A stretch of 64,000 nt of DNA from Hydractinia symbiolongicarpus (GCF_029227915.1 NC_079877.1:3412001-3476000), one strand, 5' to 3'; shown: positions 12,131 through 25,741, numbered from the stretch's first letter. Notes: generated from the sequence alone by a model not told the origin. Translations and numbers: made by a program.

Positions 12131-15100
12131 TTATTTTTTCAACCTTTCTCTGTATTTTCTCGCATCTTCATACTCAGGATCAGTTGAAAAGATGGTGTGT
12201 AGTTCTTCAAATGTAGGCCGGTGCGCAGGTTCTTGATGCCAACAACGCAACATGATCTGATAAGTATGTTCTGGACAATCGTCGGGTTTTTCCAGTCTTT
12301 GGCCACGTTCCAATAGCGCTATTACCTACATTGAAATTCGAACTTGAATTCAAAGGAACTAATAAAGCCATAAAGGCTGGATCGCGGTAACACTTTAGAC
12401 GCGATTTAACATGCATTAAGTTACGATTGTTCAGTTTCATGGTTCAAAGTACATAGGGCCCTGGGTACACCGATGTAAAATATATCGCAGGTGTTGTGTA
12501 TGTATTTACCCGTAAGAACAAAAAGCGTATACTCGAAAAAAGACTTTTTAAATTTTGTACATATGAGTGGTCATTTTCTGCCGTAAAAGATTATTTCCCA
12601 ATTTAATGCATTTTTTACGACGCATGCCAGTTGAGAATAATGCATTTTATAACAATTAAAAAACTCGCTTAACATTTTTAAGCGAATTTTTTAATGTAGA
12701 AGCGACACGCAACGCTAGAAGACCTTATCTATGGACTTCCTTTAATAAACTTTCTAATAAATAAAAAACAAAACCTCACCTCAGCTCCCGTCATTTCTCC
12801 ATATGGTAATTCACCGAATGTAAACATCTCCCACAACGTTACACCGTAACTCCAAACATCAGACTTTTGTGAAAACGTACCATAATTAATCGACTCCGGT
12901 GCGTACCTAATAAAGAATTGACATATTATTACATGATTTCATTGTCTCTTCTCTACTACTGTCGAATCAGATTACAATTGATATATTATAAGAGCAGGCA
13001 CCCGGTTATGGCAAACAAATTGAATATGCACCCATCACATAACTATCATCCATGTATATATCCTTTTTAGCGTTGCTTCTTTTTATTTGTTTTAGACAAA
13101 TGCAAACTACACACCGGACCAACAAGATGCATGTTTTGACGGTAAAGCGATGAGAAAGAAAAAGGTAGCCTTGTGGTAGAGCGTTTGTTCTCAGTGCAAA
13201 AGGGCGCGGGTTTAATCACCGAGTCGAGTAATTCCAGAAACTATAGAGATGCAAGTCGGTCTGTTCTGCCTAAAGTTCAGCATGAGATCAAAGTTGATGT
13301 CTTGGGCAGTTATCTATTTGAGCGATTGCTGGGTTTGAAAGAGTTCTATAAGCTCCTTTAGAAGCTTTATATACACTAGGACCCATTTGCAGGAACCTCT
13401 TTAATCCCAATACCAGTTTGAAGTAAATAGGCTATCCCGGGTAAATAACCAATAAGGACCCATTTGCAGGAACCTCTTTAATCCCAATACCAGTTTGAAG
13501 TAAATAGGCTATCCCGGGTAAATAACCAATAAGGACCCATTTGCAGGAACCTCTTTAATCCCAATACCAGTTTGGAGTAAATAGGCTATCCCGGGTAAAT
13601 AACCAATAAAATATTTCTCATGGTCTTAAATTAGAATTTCTAAAATTACGCCTTACCGTTATGTGCTTTTATTTTAGAACAGCTTAAACTGACTAACACA
13701 CTAGATAAAAGGGAAAGGATGTTGGTTACCATTTTACAGGCCATCTTCCACCTTGCTGTGCTTGGTAATAATCGCTTCCAGCTCCTACTGCACGAGACAA
13801 TCCAAAATCACTGATCTTTGCCTGAAAGAAATTTGCATCGCAATTAAATCTTTGTTGTGTAAATGTCGGGGTATAGGGGAGGAAGGAGGGGGGCGAGTGT
13901 CGTGCGAGACGTGGGGGGATAACGTCCCCCCAACTTTCCCTTAAGTCATAAAACTTGGTACGAAATTTAATACGCTCTTTTACACAGTTGTACCATACTT
14001 TTCTTTTCTTTTTTAAAAGATACTTCTTTACTGAACCTCAAAAAACGCCTAAACGCACACGCCTAATCGCTAAGCGCCTACCATTTGTGGCATAAAATTT
14101 ATTCTCATTAAAATAACCACATGTAAACAAATATAATGCATATCAAATACTCTCAAACAAATGCATACCTGGCTTTTTGTAGCAAGTAAGATATTTCTTG
14201 TGGCTAAATCTCGATGTACGAATCTTCTGTGCTCGAGATACATCATACCCGATGCTATTTGAGCAGCCCAAAGTTTTAAATCAACTTCTTGGATTTCTGG
14301 TTGGTGGTCAATCAAATGGTCCAGTAATGCACCCAAAGTGATCAGCTCTTGCACCTGAACATTTACAATGTATATAATTTACATGCTAAAATATAATACA
14401 GCGTCTTAAACATTTCAAGCCTTTTAACCAATTCTTTGGCTAGTGGCTAGTCTCAGCAACACTTTCAAGCGCTCCCTAAAATAATCCCCTCCCGCCCCAT
14501 AAAACGTACAAAATTTTGTTAACGCTGTTGGCTCTTATTACAGCATTTACTGTACTCTTTCATTATATTTAACACTCGACGAAACATTCGGTTTGTAGGA
14601 CCAAACCTAACAACATCTCGTAATTATTGAAAACTTGCCAGAGTTTTTAGCCAATCACAATTGCATAAATTGAAACTCACCAATATCATTGGAGGACCGA
14701 GACACACACCCAGTAAACGTACTATGCAAGGATGATTTAACTGAGACATTACTCTGGCTTCGCGTAGGAACTCCTAAAACAATTGACTACATTTAACAAA
14801 TGTATTTGGCCAACCGAAGTAGTTCTAATTAAAACATACTATCATAGAAAAAGCACGCTTGTAACAGAGTTGTCAATTGTGCAAAAGAAACTTGAATCCT
14901 AATGGAGGGTTATTACCAGTGTTAGTACAATAAGCAGAAAAAAAGGTTTCTTGCTCTAAAAAAGCAAGAAACATTTTATATCTAAAGAAATGAAAAATTG
15001 CATTAAAAATTTAAATGTAAGTTCTTACTTTTTCTCCCTGTTGTAATTTATCTTGATGAAGTGTTTTCAAAGCAACTGATATCTAAACCAACAAAGCATG

Positions 15101-18100
15101 ATACTATCCAATCGCACTACTAAATCAAGAATTTCTTCACATTCTATATTTTATAACAATATGCTTACAGCTCTAAGCTTGCTGACTTAGCAATGTTCCT
15201 TTGCTCATTTTGGAAGCTTTTAAAAGAATTTTTTTACCTTTTCACCATCAGGACTTGTCCAAACTCCTTTTAACACAGACCCAAATTCTCCTACACCAAG
15301 TTCCTGTCCTAATTCTAACGACTCGCGAGGTATCATGGTTTGTTGCACAGAACTTTGTTGTTTTGCTAAACGAAATTCCACATTAAGCTACAATATGCAA
15401 AACTGACTGGTAACTAGTGTTCTATTATAAATTTTGTAACTTTGTTAATGCCAACATCTGTCTAAATTTGACCATTAAATTCTTGATATATTGGTGCATT
15501 GAAAAAAGTGTTTCTTTAGACTAAAACAACAGCAAAATTTATTACCTTGAGTTTCATTGAAGAAATAATATTAATTTACGGTTATTGATAACATCGCAAT
15601 TTTTTCAGGTACTAAATCAGCAGCGTATATTGTCACCTTGGTTACCGGTGTCGTGACAGAAGATTTTAAAAACGTAAAAAGGAATTAATTTTTAGGCCAG
15701 TGAAGGAAAAGGTGCATTTGGCTTTGATTTTCTTAAGAAGAGAACAACTCAAGACATCCTGACATGGACGAGAAACCCCAAACCTAAGAATTATACTTAC
15801 CAACTGGCTTTGGCTGTGCTACAGGAACAGCCGGAAGTGGAGCCGATTTCATGCTGCCAGGTCTAGATGCAGGAACTGGGGCTGGACCAGATGGGTGAGG
15901 AGATGGAGCAGGTGGACGCCCTGCTGGTGTCGGAAGTGGTGGTTTCGGAGAGTGTAATGGTTTGGTTTTATTGAAAGATCCTTCAACATCACGACTAATT
16001 GGTAACTGAGGATGTGGATCCTGAAAAAAAAAATATATATATAATACAAAAGGAAAAAATGGAAAACTGAAAATTACCTTGTTATTCACAATCATTTACA
16101 CAATTCAATTACTCCGCAACGTGTAGATAACACATCACTTACTTTTGGAGCAGGTCTTGGTGGAAGCTTTAGTGGAGGACCAGTAGAGTGAATTCCAACA
16201 GGTTTTTTCAAAACAGTTGGTAGGCCATCTGAATATTGTATGTAATGATCAACCAAATGCGGCAACGTCTCAAATAAAGGTCCATCATCAATATAAAACC
16301 AACGATCAGCCTGAACAGTTCAAGAGCAGTAAATTACTATAATATTTTACAAATTTAAACTTTTTACCTGTTTTATACATATATACTAAGCAGTACATCT
16401 CAAAAGCTTCCCTAGCCACATTAAGATTTCTTAATATACTTGTAAAATAACTGAACATGCAATATGATATGCTTCGAATAAACTTGCCCACTTTTATGGT
16501 ATTTTTTAATAAACGCCCTCACCCCTTAGATATTTTAAGCCCACCAAAATTTTCGTGAACGATTGTAGCTATATGGTACGCACATCAAAAAGGAACTGGT
16601 AGTATATATCGTCATATTGCAAAATTCTGGACAATCAAGACAACTTTACACATGCTGTTTCTAGTTGCGATTAAGTAAGCATACAGTTTTAGCCATTCAT
16701 AGGTTACTCTTACTAATTCTCAGTCTCGCTTTTAACGTAAAATTGAATTTTGAATGAAAGTATGTCTTAATAGCAAAGTTAAAAATAGTAAAAATTAAAA
16801 AAACACTGGCTTACTCTACTTTGTATTTTGAAGTGATAAACTTTCATTTCGAATACGAGAGACAAAACATAATAACCATGGCATGTGATACTACTTCTGA
16901 TCAGAAACAAACCATCTTGTAGACCTGCATGGTCCAGTTGGATAACAGCCCCCTTAAAAATCAAAATAAATCAGGTTAAAATTGAAGATGACTCTCAATG
17001 ATTAACTTCTATTTACATTACTTACGAAGTCCTACTTTGTCTTATATTCACCTGCTACTTTAGAGTGAATAAAGTATGGAGTCTACAGTTATACGGGTTA
17101 GTTTGGAGAAGGCTTGTAATTTTAGATAGAACTTAAAAATGACATTAACCCAAGTTCTGAATTAAGTTTTATTTTTGCAACGTTTCTCTTTTGGAAATTA
17201 TTTAAAAAGAAAGAAATATCAAAAATAGATGCTAAGCTAGTTATATGCATTTTAAATTTTCTTTTTAAGAAATACAAAAAGGAATTTTTTATAAGCATGA
17301 CATACATTTCTGTCCAAATTCTGATGCAGCCATTGTGAGCTTGTAGTCTTCGGGGCTGGGACAGGATAGTTATCTAAAAGAAACATGTCAAGACAGAAAA
17401 TAAAATTTCATCTAATTTATAAGAACCCTGGACTGAGTTTTATTAGCTAAAATATAAGAGGGTTAATTTTGGTAATCTAAAAAACTTTCCACAGCAGTTT
17501 TATTAATTTTTTCTGGGTGTCATTAATATATTTTTTAATATTGTAATCTAAGGAATTAGGAATATTTTTTAGCAGCTTTAAAACATAAAGGAAACATGGC
17601 TTAAATTATAGAGAAAAAGAAGAAAATAAAAATGATGACAGAATATTATTTAGGGTATTAGTGTCCTCTAAAATTTTGTTTGGTCTTTGTAGTGATCTCT
17701 GGATTGAGTAAAACAGCCTTTTTTTGGAAATAAGAAGTGTAAATTGTTTGTATCAAATGGTTGATTTTTGGAGGAAAGCCTATGAAACCAGAACAATCAT
17801 ATATATTTCCCTGTCACAAAAAACAATCTGTGAACATTTAACAGCACCTCCTTATTTTGGGCATCATAAATGGCTGTTCCCATGAATTGGTGTATACCGA
17901 TGTCTGAATTGACTTGGATTTGCACCTGGAAGTAATATTCCTCAATTTTCTAACATAAAACTAGATTGTGAAAGTCTGATTGTGCTTGTTAACTACTGGC
18001 TTAATTGAAATACATGCACTAGACCAAAGTATTTTTGCTAGGCAAAACAAAAAATTTAGTTCTTTGCATCTTACGATCGAAGAAGAGTGAAGTAACTAAA

Positions 18101-19567
18101 ATGGCACAGAAATTTTAAACACTTTCGAAAGAGACATGGCCTTTTTCTATCCTGTCAAGATTTTTGGTGCTTATAAGATTCACTTATTGCAGTATTTCAT
18201 GGATTAAATTCTGTCCTAAAATTTAAAAAACATTACAAGAGAGACAAGCTTACCAAAAAAGTCAACAATATCATAGTTGTTGTATCTTAATGCCAAATCA
18301 CGAGGCGTGTCTCCATCCAACGTCCGAGGATGTATTGATGCATTAAATGACAGTAAAACTTTAACACAGTCTAGAAAATTACGCATTGACACATCGTGCA
18401 AAGGTACCCAACCATTGGATGGGCTTCTTTCATGAAAATCAGCATGTCCTTGAGATATGAGCATGTTTAGTGTTGATGCATAGCCATTAGTACAAACAAT
18501 CTAGAAAAATGAACAAATTAAAAAAGGTAAGTTTTTAAAGTTACTATAGCAACATTTTTAGTCCTTCACTAGCCCTCCTAATTCAAAATTGTCCACATAA
18601 ACGCCATTTGTTTACTTAACATTTGCATAGGGGGTTTCATATTGGTAATTTGTAATTTATTTTCTGACCATAAGGTCTACTTGAAGTTATATATATAAGT
18701 TATAGCTTGTACAAATATTATGTTGGAAAAAACTTGCCAAAGTGAAGGTGTGCTTTAGGCGTCAACATGAATTAGAAATACTGTTTATGTTTTACATTAG
18801 CCCTGCTACATTTTTAATCACCTCCTTTTTGTTCAAGGGCACTTTTTTAAGGGTGCTTATTAAAATAATCCTCTTTTCAGCAGGAAATGTTTATTTTGTC
18901 ATTTAAGATAGTTAGTATTATAACAAATATTTAACTAAACAGAAACAAAAAATTTAGGATTTTAAAACTTTTAAATAAATGTACAAAGAAGTACCTGAAT
19001 AGGAGTTTTTCCAAGGCTATCTGAAACGGCAGTGCTAGCACCAGCATAAAGTAACAACGAGACTGTCTTGTCATCATGAAGATTGCATGCTATGTGCAAT
19101 GCAGTATCACCTTGCATATTTCTAGAGTTTATATCCCGCTTTACCTCTGGATTCTGTAGTAACTGTCTAATAGCATTGTGGTCTTTTTTAGCACATAACG
19201 TGTGAAGTTTTGTTTCTTTGCCATATTTTAATGTGTTCAATGGGGGCATCCGGCCTTGACAAAAACTTGTTAACTTACAAGGCAGTCCATCGGGATTAGT
19301 TCTATAATGAGCAGTCAACGAGTCTAAACCGTTAAAAATTGGTCCATCATCAATAGAAAATTTATTGTCTCCTAAACAATGCACCTGAAAATGCATAACC
19401 TGATTTTTATTCCACAATGATAATACATAATCTCCTGGGGCACTGCTGCAATCTCGTATTAAGTAGCAACCATCCCTTCCAGTACCATTTCGTGATAATG
19501 TTTGTGTCGCTACTTCCCTTGATATTTTTCCATGATACCACAGTAATGACCCATTGTTATATGTCAT
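12131..19567 (-). CDS. SHARK/HTK16-type non-receptor tyrosine kinase (SH2-ankyrin-SH2-kinase)
   Basis: Thirteen exons on the minus strand, all GT-AG and phase-compatible: 19567-18995, 18500-18254, 17373-17306, 16952-16815, 16310-16143, 16020-15801, 15365-15238, 15082-15029, 14773-14681, 14354-14169, 13821-13730, 12906-12780, 12325-12131. They give 762 residues. N-terminal SH2 starts WYHGKIS (10-16) with phosphotyrosine Arg in CYLIRD. Ankyrin repeats (about 113-260) include GDTALHIAC and GKTPIQ. The second SH2 begins WLHQN (about 287) and has LFLIRSS. A Pro-rich linker follows (about 380-470). The kinase has GVGEFG (495-500), VALK with Lys520, HRDLATRN (610-617), DFG (630-632) and twin activation-loop tyrosines 643-644. 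This order is diagnostic of the SHARK family (Hydra HTK16, Drosophila Shark), cytoplasmic Syk-like kinases that bind ITAM-type phosphotyrosines. All key catalytic residues are present. The ATG at 19567 directly precedes the first SH2. Confidence 0.95.
13160..13377 (+). mobile_element. tRNA-derived SINE, copy 1 (in a SHARK intron)
   Basis: An A-box-like ccttgtggtagagcgtttg (13168-13187) and a B-box-like gggtttaatcaccgagtc (about 13208-13225) form a tRNA-like head. The body then reads catgagat...tgatgtcttggg...gagcgattgctggg, and the element ends at the tail tandem at 13378. It is parallel to the SINE at 50396, block for block. Confidence 0.8.
13378..13608 (+). repeat. Three 77-bp tandem copies of the SINE tail
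   Basis: The unit starts aggacccatttgcagg and ends aataaccaata. Copies are at 13378-13454, 13455-13531 and 13532-13608; the first two are identical and the third has one visible substitution. The near identity implies a recent tail amplification inside the SHARK intron between exons 11 and 12. Confidence 0.95.
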
Positions 19568-21003
19568 TTTAGTCTGCAGGATTTACACGATAGTCAAATG
19601 ACTAACCTAAATCATTAATATATACTACAATATTATGTATAATATATTTGCTGGATTTCCATTGCTTTTTCTGTTTTATTTTTTAATTTTTGCACCTGAA
19701 AAAATAACAAAAACAGGTGAAGCAAAGAATAATTAAACAAAACTATTACTTAGGAATCTTAGATATTATTAATTGCTTTTAAGTACAATAATTGTGTTTA
19801 AAATTTAAAGAAGGCTTGGTTTATACCTTTTAAAATCCTTTCTTTTAGAGAATTAGAATACAATTTAGTGTTGCTAAAGGGATTAGGTGTGATGAACTGT
19901 TTAGACATTGATTTTCTTGTTAAAAAAGGGCCTTTATACCACTGTTTATCTTAAGCATAAAAAATTTATCTTGGTTCTGGGAAAGAGGAGAGTATAAAAT
20001 ATCTTATAATTTATGATATAATCTCATAAAAAAGTTTGGAGCCTATTGAAATAAAATGAAAAAGAGAGACTATGTATAGAGAAATTTAAACCAAAGTCAG
20101 TTAATCAAAAAATAAAGAATTTAAACACAAAGCTACAGGTGAATCAAATGTTTTTAAATTTGTGCTGCTTAAACACAGATAATATACAGGAGCTCTTGCT
20201 TTAGATTTATTCAAAATTATACAGTGATGTACATAATGTATTCGACTTGGGTTAAGGTATAAAATATACTGAATTGTTGAAAGAAACTTTTTAATTAAAC
20301 TTACAAAATTTCTTTACGCAACTAAAAATAGTTACAGATGAAGTTCCAAAATTTTAACAACCTTTTCTTTTTTACTAAATTTTCCTGACATAAGTTTCTG
20401 GGCTAATATTCCTACAGTTTTCTTTAAAATGTTATTTTGAAAACATTTATTGGTCCATTACAATAAATAAAAACATTATTTGATGAACATCAAACTTTAT
20501 AAGCACCTAGGAATGTTTTTAGACAAAATCCAATAATATTATAAAGCCTTGATAATTTATTGCCACCATGTTTGTTATAAATACCAAGATTGATAATTCA
20601 ATAAGTACTTCAGCTTAAATACACAACAAGAAAAATGTAAAATCAAAATAAATATAAAGTATATAGTACTGACAATAAACAACTCATAGATAAAAAGCCA
20701 TTTTGTTTCACTTTGCAAAGAACAGTAAGAATATGCCACATAATCAAAAAAATAATATTCTAATATCATGCAAGTATGGCTTATACATAAAGTTGAGATT
20801 TATGTAACGTATGTAACTAAACTTTTAGGTTTTACGCAGGGAATTATAAGGTGGCTAAGATATATTACTACACACTGCAAAAGTAAAATTATAGACCATT
20901 AGAACTAAAAGTTGTTTTTATACAATATAAATCATCAGACAAATTTATCTACCTAAACATTTCTACAATACTATTCAAAAAACAATCTCCCTTCAAACAT
21001 CTT
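19568..21003. other. Intergenic: SHARK upstream region and NFU1 3' flank
   Basis: Both neighbours are on the minus strand, so this holds the NFU1 3' UTR (right) and the SHARK 5' UTR/promoter (left). No open frame or repeat of note. Confidence 0.5.
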
Positions 21004-21819
21004 TTAATCTTTCTCATTCAGTTTTTCTTCAAGTTTTTGAAATTCCTGATCACTGATATCGTCAAGCTCATCCCTTACCTCTTCAATTCCACTAACCTCT
21101 GGAATATAAAACTGCATCATATTCTGAACACCATGTTTTAACGTAATTGATGAACTAGGGCAATTCGTACAGGAGCCTTGTAACTTTAACTTTACAATGC
21201 CAGTTACAGGGTCAAAACCCTTGAACAGGATATCTCCCCCATCTTCTTGAACAGTAGGTCTGATACGAGAGTCCAACAACTCTTTAATCAAGAGCACGAT
21301 TTCGTCATCATCATCACAAGGAGCAGTGTCATCAGCTGGTTGATCGTCGCTGAGTATAGGCAAATTGCTGCTGAAAAAATCCATAATGGTAGCAAAAATG
21401 TCTGGTTTGAGTAAGGCCCATGATACCTCATCATCATCTGATTTTGTAATGGTTATAAATGTCTGTCCATAAAACACCCCTTTAACCCCATGTATCCTGA
21501 ATAGCTGTCGAGCAAGCGGAGAACGATAAGCTTGTGATGCTGATGGGATATCTACTGTGCCACTCTCCAATACATCACAACCAGGAATAAACTTTAGGCT
21601 GTTCGGATTTGGTGTGTCTTGAACGCGGATAAACATAGTACGTGTAAAGTTCTGTAAAACATTTGGTATTTTTGTCTTGAAAAGTTTGCTACTGGTCTCG
21701 GTTATTTTGTAGAAATTAATGTACCTGATGTTGAAAGCCAATTTGATTCCTTTAGGCAATATACACATGCATCTGTTTGAATATGACAAAAATTTCTTGG
21801 AAACGTGTCTCAATGCCAT
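21004..21819 (-). CDS. NFU1: NFU1, mitochondrial iron-sulfur cluster scaffold/carrier
   Basis: A single-exon gene of 271 codons. The N-terminus [16 protein letters not shown] is basic, hydroxylated and amphipathic, as expected for mitochondrial import. The Nfu N-terminal domain starts [16 protein letters not shown] and continues through SPLARQLF and [13 protein letters not shown]. The C-terminal NifU-like domain has [12 protein letters not shown], then [12 protein letters not shown], with the CxxC cluster ligands Cys217 and Cys220, and QFYIPEV. NFU1 receives 4Fe-4S clusters and delivers them to lipoyl synthase and respiratory complexes. An upstream in-frame ATG at 21855 would add a hydrophobic [12 protein letters not shown]; 21819 is preferred because it gives a standard targeting peptide. 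The absence of introns is unusual next to the heavily split neighbours and could mean a retrocopy, but the frame and key residues are intact. Confidence 0.95.
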   Translation of the reverse strand: MALRHVSKKFLSYSNRCMCILPKGIKLAFNIRYINFYKITETSSKLFKTKIPNVLQNFTRTMFIRVQDTPNPNSLKFIPGCDVLESGTVDIPSASQAYRSPLARQLFRIHGVKGVFYGQTFITITKSDDDEVSWALLKPDIFATIMDFFSSNLPILSDDQPADDTAPCDDDDEIVLLIKELLDSRIRPTVQEDGGDILFKGFDPVTGIVKLKLQGSCTNCPSSSITLKHGVQNMMQFYIPEVSGIEEVRDELDDISDQEFQKLEEKLNEKD

Positions 21820-22234
21820 GTTTAATAATTCCTTATTAAAAAAAGAAAAAAACATTGCTGAATTACACAAAAGCAATGCAAACAATACAAACACTTTTTA
21901 TGATCTGATAAACCATGAGGTGATGGAAGTTATATAATGTAAAAGACAGAAGTATTATTTGTTCTATTGAAAATACTTATATATGTGCAATATGTGTGAG
22001 AACCACTTTAAAAGAAACAATTTACCAAAATAACATAAATAGATTTATAATTATGTACAAGCAACTTTCACTTTTGGTTAAATCAATCAATATTCCGAAT
22101 CTAACAGCACTGAATCTACTGATTTCAAGTCCTTATATGGATACTCTATGTATGCAGATTTTAAATTGATCACTATTTCCTTGAAAAAGTCAAAAACAAA
22201 TGGGTCACTCAGATCACAAAAAAAATTTCTTATT
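21820..22234. other. NFU1 upstream region
   Basis: Expected to contain the promoter and 5' UTR of NFU1; no motif stands out. Confidence 0.4.
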
Positions 22235-22672
22235 TATTAAGCAACTGCAGACGAAGAGATGTGTGCCCTCTAGACGGGAAATGTCAGGATAAGCATGTAA
22301 TTAATCTATGCAATGTGTCCACAATTAACAACGAAGAAGATGCAAACTACATAGGCTTCAAGCAGAATACATTCAAGTCCTGTTACAACCAACATATACA
22401 CACATTTAAATAAGAAAACAAGTTAAACTTCACAGAACTGTCTAAACACTTGTGGCATTTGAAGAAAAAAAGGTATAGAACCGATATTTTCTTGGTGAAT
22501 AATCGACCATAGCTCTCCTTATAAGAATGGTGGAAGCACATGCAACCTTTGTCTTACGGAAAAGTACCATATCATCACATCTAACTTGAAACTATACAAT
22601 GAAAGAAGAGAACTGGTTTCTACTTCCATCATGTAAACAAGTATTTCTTGAAAAACTTTGAAACAATCAGAC
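22235..22672 (+). mobile_element. Decayed GIY-YIG endonuclease end of a Penelope-like retroelement
   Basis: Conceptual translation in shifting + frames gives a characteristic string: NCRRRDVCPLDGKC, DANYIGFKQNTFKSCYNQH, ELSKHLWHLKKK, then (another frame) YKNGGSTCNLCLTEK and NERRELVS, ending NKYFLKN. This is the order of the cysteine-rich linker and GIY-YIG-type nuclease that follow the reverse transcriptase in Penelope-like or related elements common in cnidarians. Stop codons (after HTFK and in the tail) and at least one frameshift show it is dead. The reverse transcriptase part is not recognisable upstream. Confidence 0.65.
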
Positions 22673-25462
22673 TCGACTTAATTACATTTTATTTTTTCTT
22701 TCATACAAGACATTAATATGGTTTAGAATACATCTGATAATCGCTCAGCGTGAAAATCAGAGTTATGTACATACTTTAATTTTTATCTTGTAATTAAACA
22801 AATGAATATTAGCTCTATACTTTTCGTATTGAGCACTCTTTCCATAAATTTCCTTTTCAAGATATATATACAAGTATAACAAGCACCGATAGCATTTTTA
22901 AACATTCATTATTAACATGTTTTGAAAGTAATAAAGAGAGCTTGAAGTTAAATTGTAATTTAGAAGAGTGATTTTTTGTTTAGTGCGGCTTTGAACATAC
23001 TGCATATAAATAATTACAGGTTGAGTGAAGCAATAGATACGTTAATTTAATTTCACAAATTTTTGAGACTTTCTTTTGTTTGAGAACAAAAAGGTGGGTA
23101 ATACAATAGAATTCCAAAATTATTGACAACCAAATAAAAAGTTATTAAAAAAATTTTTTGGCAATACATTTGTATGAAAAATCACTACGTTTCAATACTT
23201 AACCTTATTGGTTGTCTCATTCCGAAGGTGCTGTTTTAATTAGAAAGATTGCATCTGGTGTGTGCAATAATGATAATTTTCTAAACAAGTTTATTTATAA
23301 TGAACGTTTATTATACATCTGGTTTCCATAAAAATTATTGTCTTCAAAAGCTATCTGACACAGCTTCTAAAAAAAATCTATTTTTAAAAAATCATGTGAT
23401 TCTTAAATAATAAAGCAAAGTTTACGCTTGAACAGCGTTGGATGTGGTATTTAGTTTAAAAAACATAGAAAAGAACTGCTCCAGCAAGTTTGAAGCATTG
23501 TGAAAACACTGCTTTAATGCAGTGCAGTAAGAGAGACAGAAATTACTGCATGATAAAATTTGAAAATTTTTTCAATACATAGCACAAACATCAACAAAAC
23601 ACCAATTACTATTATTAATTATGATTTTTTCAGACCAGTGAAGTATATATCTCTTTTTAAGATAAGTAGATAAGTAATTAGTTTTTTAATCAGAAACAAG
23701 ACAAATACAGTGTGTTCAATATTTTTTAAAAACTGTTAATGAATGAGTTTCAGTCGCGCAACCAACCCAACACCAATCACAAGAAGCAAGTAACTCGACT
23801 AACTTTTGTTATGGGGAGCTATTCCCAGCTTTTACCTAATCTATCGTGAAATTTCTTTAAACATATTAAATCCCTAAATTCTTGGTACACGATTGATGAT
23901 GACTTTTTTTAATTTTGATTAATATAAAAAAAAGTGGAATTATATCTTCAAATTAGAAATGCAAGAAAAAGTTCTTCTTCACCATTCTTTATTCATGGGT
24001 AAATCTGCCACTTACAATTCTCAATCTTGCTGTCCTTTTAAATTTCCGAGAAAGCATTAGATTACCCAGGGCCCAATCTTTTTGGAGAAAACAAGAAAAC
24101 ATGGAGTACGTGCAGCATGTGAATGCTGTAAGACAGCAACAGATGTAAGTTTAGAAAGAATTATTTCAATTTTTTTATTGTTTAAGGACTTGAAGCTTAT
24201 CTAGAATAAAACCCAATAAGTATTAAGCGGAGGAAAAACAGTTTCCTGTCTGCACATAGTTTCATTTTATTAAATTTTATTAAGGGCAGAGAGGTGAGAG
24301 CAATTTATATAAGAAATTGTTTCCAACAAGCCATATCAGTTTATTAAATCTTTGTTACTATTTTACTTTCAAAACATTTTTGTATCATCAAAATTATAAA
24401 GTTCATACGAAGTTTATACATTTATAGTTTGTATATATAATTTAAAATTTGTTTTTCTGCTCCCACAAACACATTTTTAGACCGCCATCATTCAACCAAC
24501 TCACTTTTGGTGATAAAAATTCAGGTCGGTAAGTCGGAAAAAACCCTGTAAATTTTTTTTCTAATCTAAACGTAATTCAGCGATTCGGTTTGACGTCATA
24601 ACAATTTTTTAGAGGTAAAAAGTGTCCGTATTTTAGGTGAGGAGAGTGCAGAGCTAGACACATTTTGGACTTTGAGGAACAATGTTAGGAAGTTTGGACA
24701 AATATAATTTTTTGGAGCAAAGTCTAGATAGCTAAGCATCATTTCTAGACAGATTTTTATTGTGGTTACTATTCGTTAGCTATTATTCATCCATTTCCAT
24801 ATTTTTAGCATTCTTCCCCCTACGAACTAGGTTTGTTTTCACCCTGCGAATTTTTAAAAATGGCGAATGTAGCACAAATTTGCTTCGTCAATTAGCAAAA
24901 TGTCAATCATCACTATGGCAACAAAGCTGAACTGAATCGCCGAATATAAGGTCACAAAATTTGGGCTACCCAACTCTTAAATAGCATGAACGATTTCATA
25001 TTTTTAACGAATATATTTTTAGGATTTACTTACAGTCATTGTTTACAGAAAGAAAAGAAAATATGTCTCACAAGATTTTACTGGTGCAGCAATTTCATGC
25101 TGCCATGTTTTAGTTTAAGATAATTTTACGTGACCGACATCAATAGTGTGATACGGGTCTGACCTTGTCCCCAACAATTCCCGTAAAAATTAATTCCTTT
25201 AAGGTACTCCTGTGCTACTGACAGTTTACAGGGCGGCGAAAAAGGGTCTGCAAAACAAACAATGTCAAGTGGCGCTATACTATTTTTTGGTCCTGGGAAC
25301 GAATTTACTTGCTCTGATCTAAAAACCCCGGGAAAAAATACACCTGACCGACAGACTGACTCATTTTTGCAGTGTCTTCAGGATGCAAACATAACATATT
25401 TTTTATGCTGTTTATGCTAATCTCAGAGCAAACACAGATTATTTGTTATTACATTAATGTTA
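22673..25462. other. Spacer without recognisable gene
   Basis: About 2.8 kb with no open frame over 60 codons, no tRNA-like boxes and no clear repeats. Confidence 0.5.
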
Positions 25463-25741
25463 TTACACCCCATTATGAACAGGGGTGAGCATGTCGTAAA
25501 CATGCTGTTTATTTGGTAAACGCTCTATAAATTCAAGTCTGGATCTTTTAAGAATATTTTTCTTTTCTTGCTTTAAATGTTTAACATCTTTTAAATACTG
25601 GTTAATCTTTGTCAATTGGTTACAATTTAAAGTGTTTTTACCATTTAGTTTTTTTTTAATCAAGGTTTCAGCTGTAAAGGTTTGACCATAAAAAGTCCAT
25701 GTTTTACCCCATCCATAAATGTGAGCACGGAACAATATCAT
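25463..25741 (-). CDS. Small intronless ORF, possibly mitoribosomal protein mL63 (MRPL57)
   Basis: A 92-codon frame from ATG 25741 (an ATG at 25759 would add six residues). The protein begins MILFRAHIYGWGKTW, is rich in Lys in the middle (KDVKHLKQEKKNILKR) and ends with LPNKQHVYDMLTPVHNG. Length, basic helical middle, the N-terminal 'xRxxIxGxxW.xG' pattern and the C-terminal 'P.....DxLxxxxN' pattern resemble mL63/MRP63, a small mitochondrial large-subunit protein. This is from memory of the family and is not certain. The ORF is otherwise unsupported: no introns, UTR evidence or neighbours to help. Confidence 0.4.
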   Translation of the reverse strand: MILFRAHIYGWGKTWTFYGQTFTAETLIKKKLNGKNTLNCNQLTKINQYLKDVKHLKQEKKNILKRSRLEFIERLPNKQHVYDMLTPVHNGV

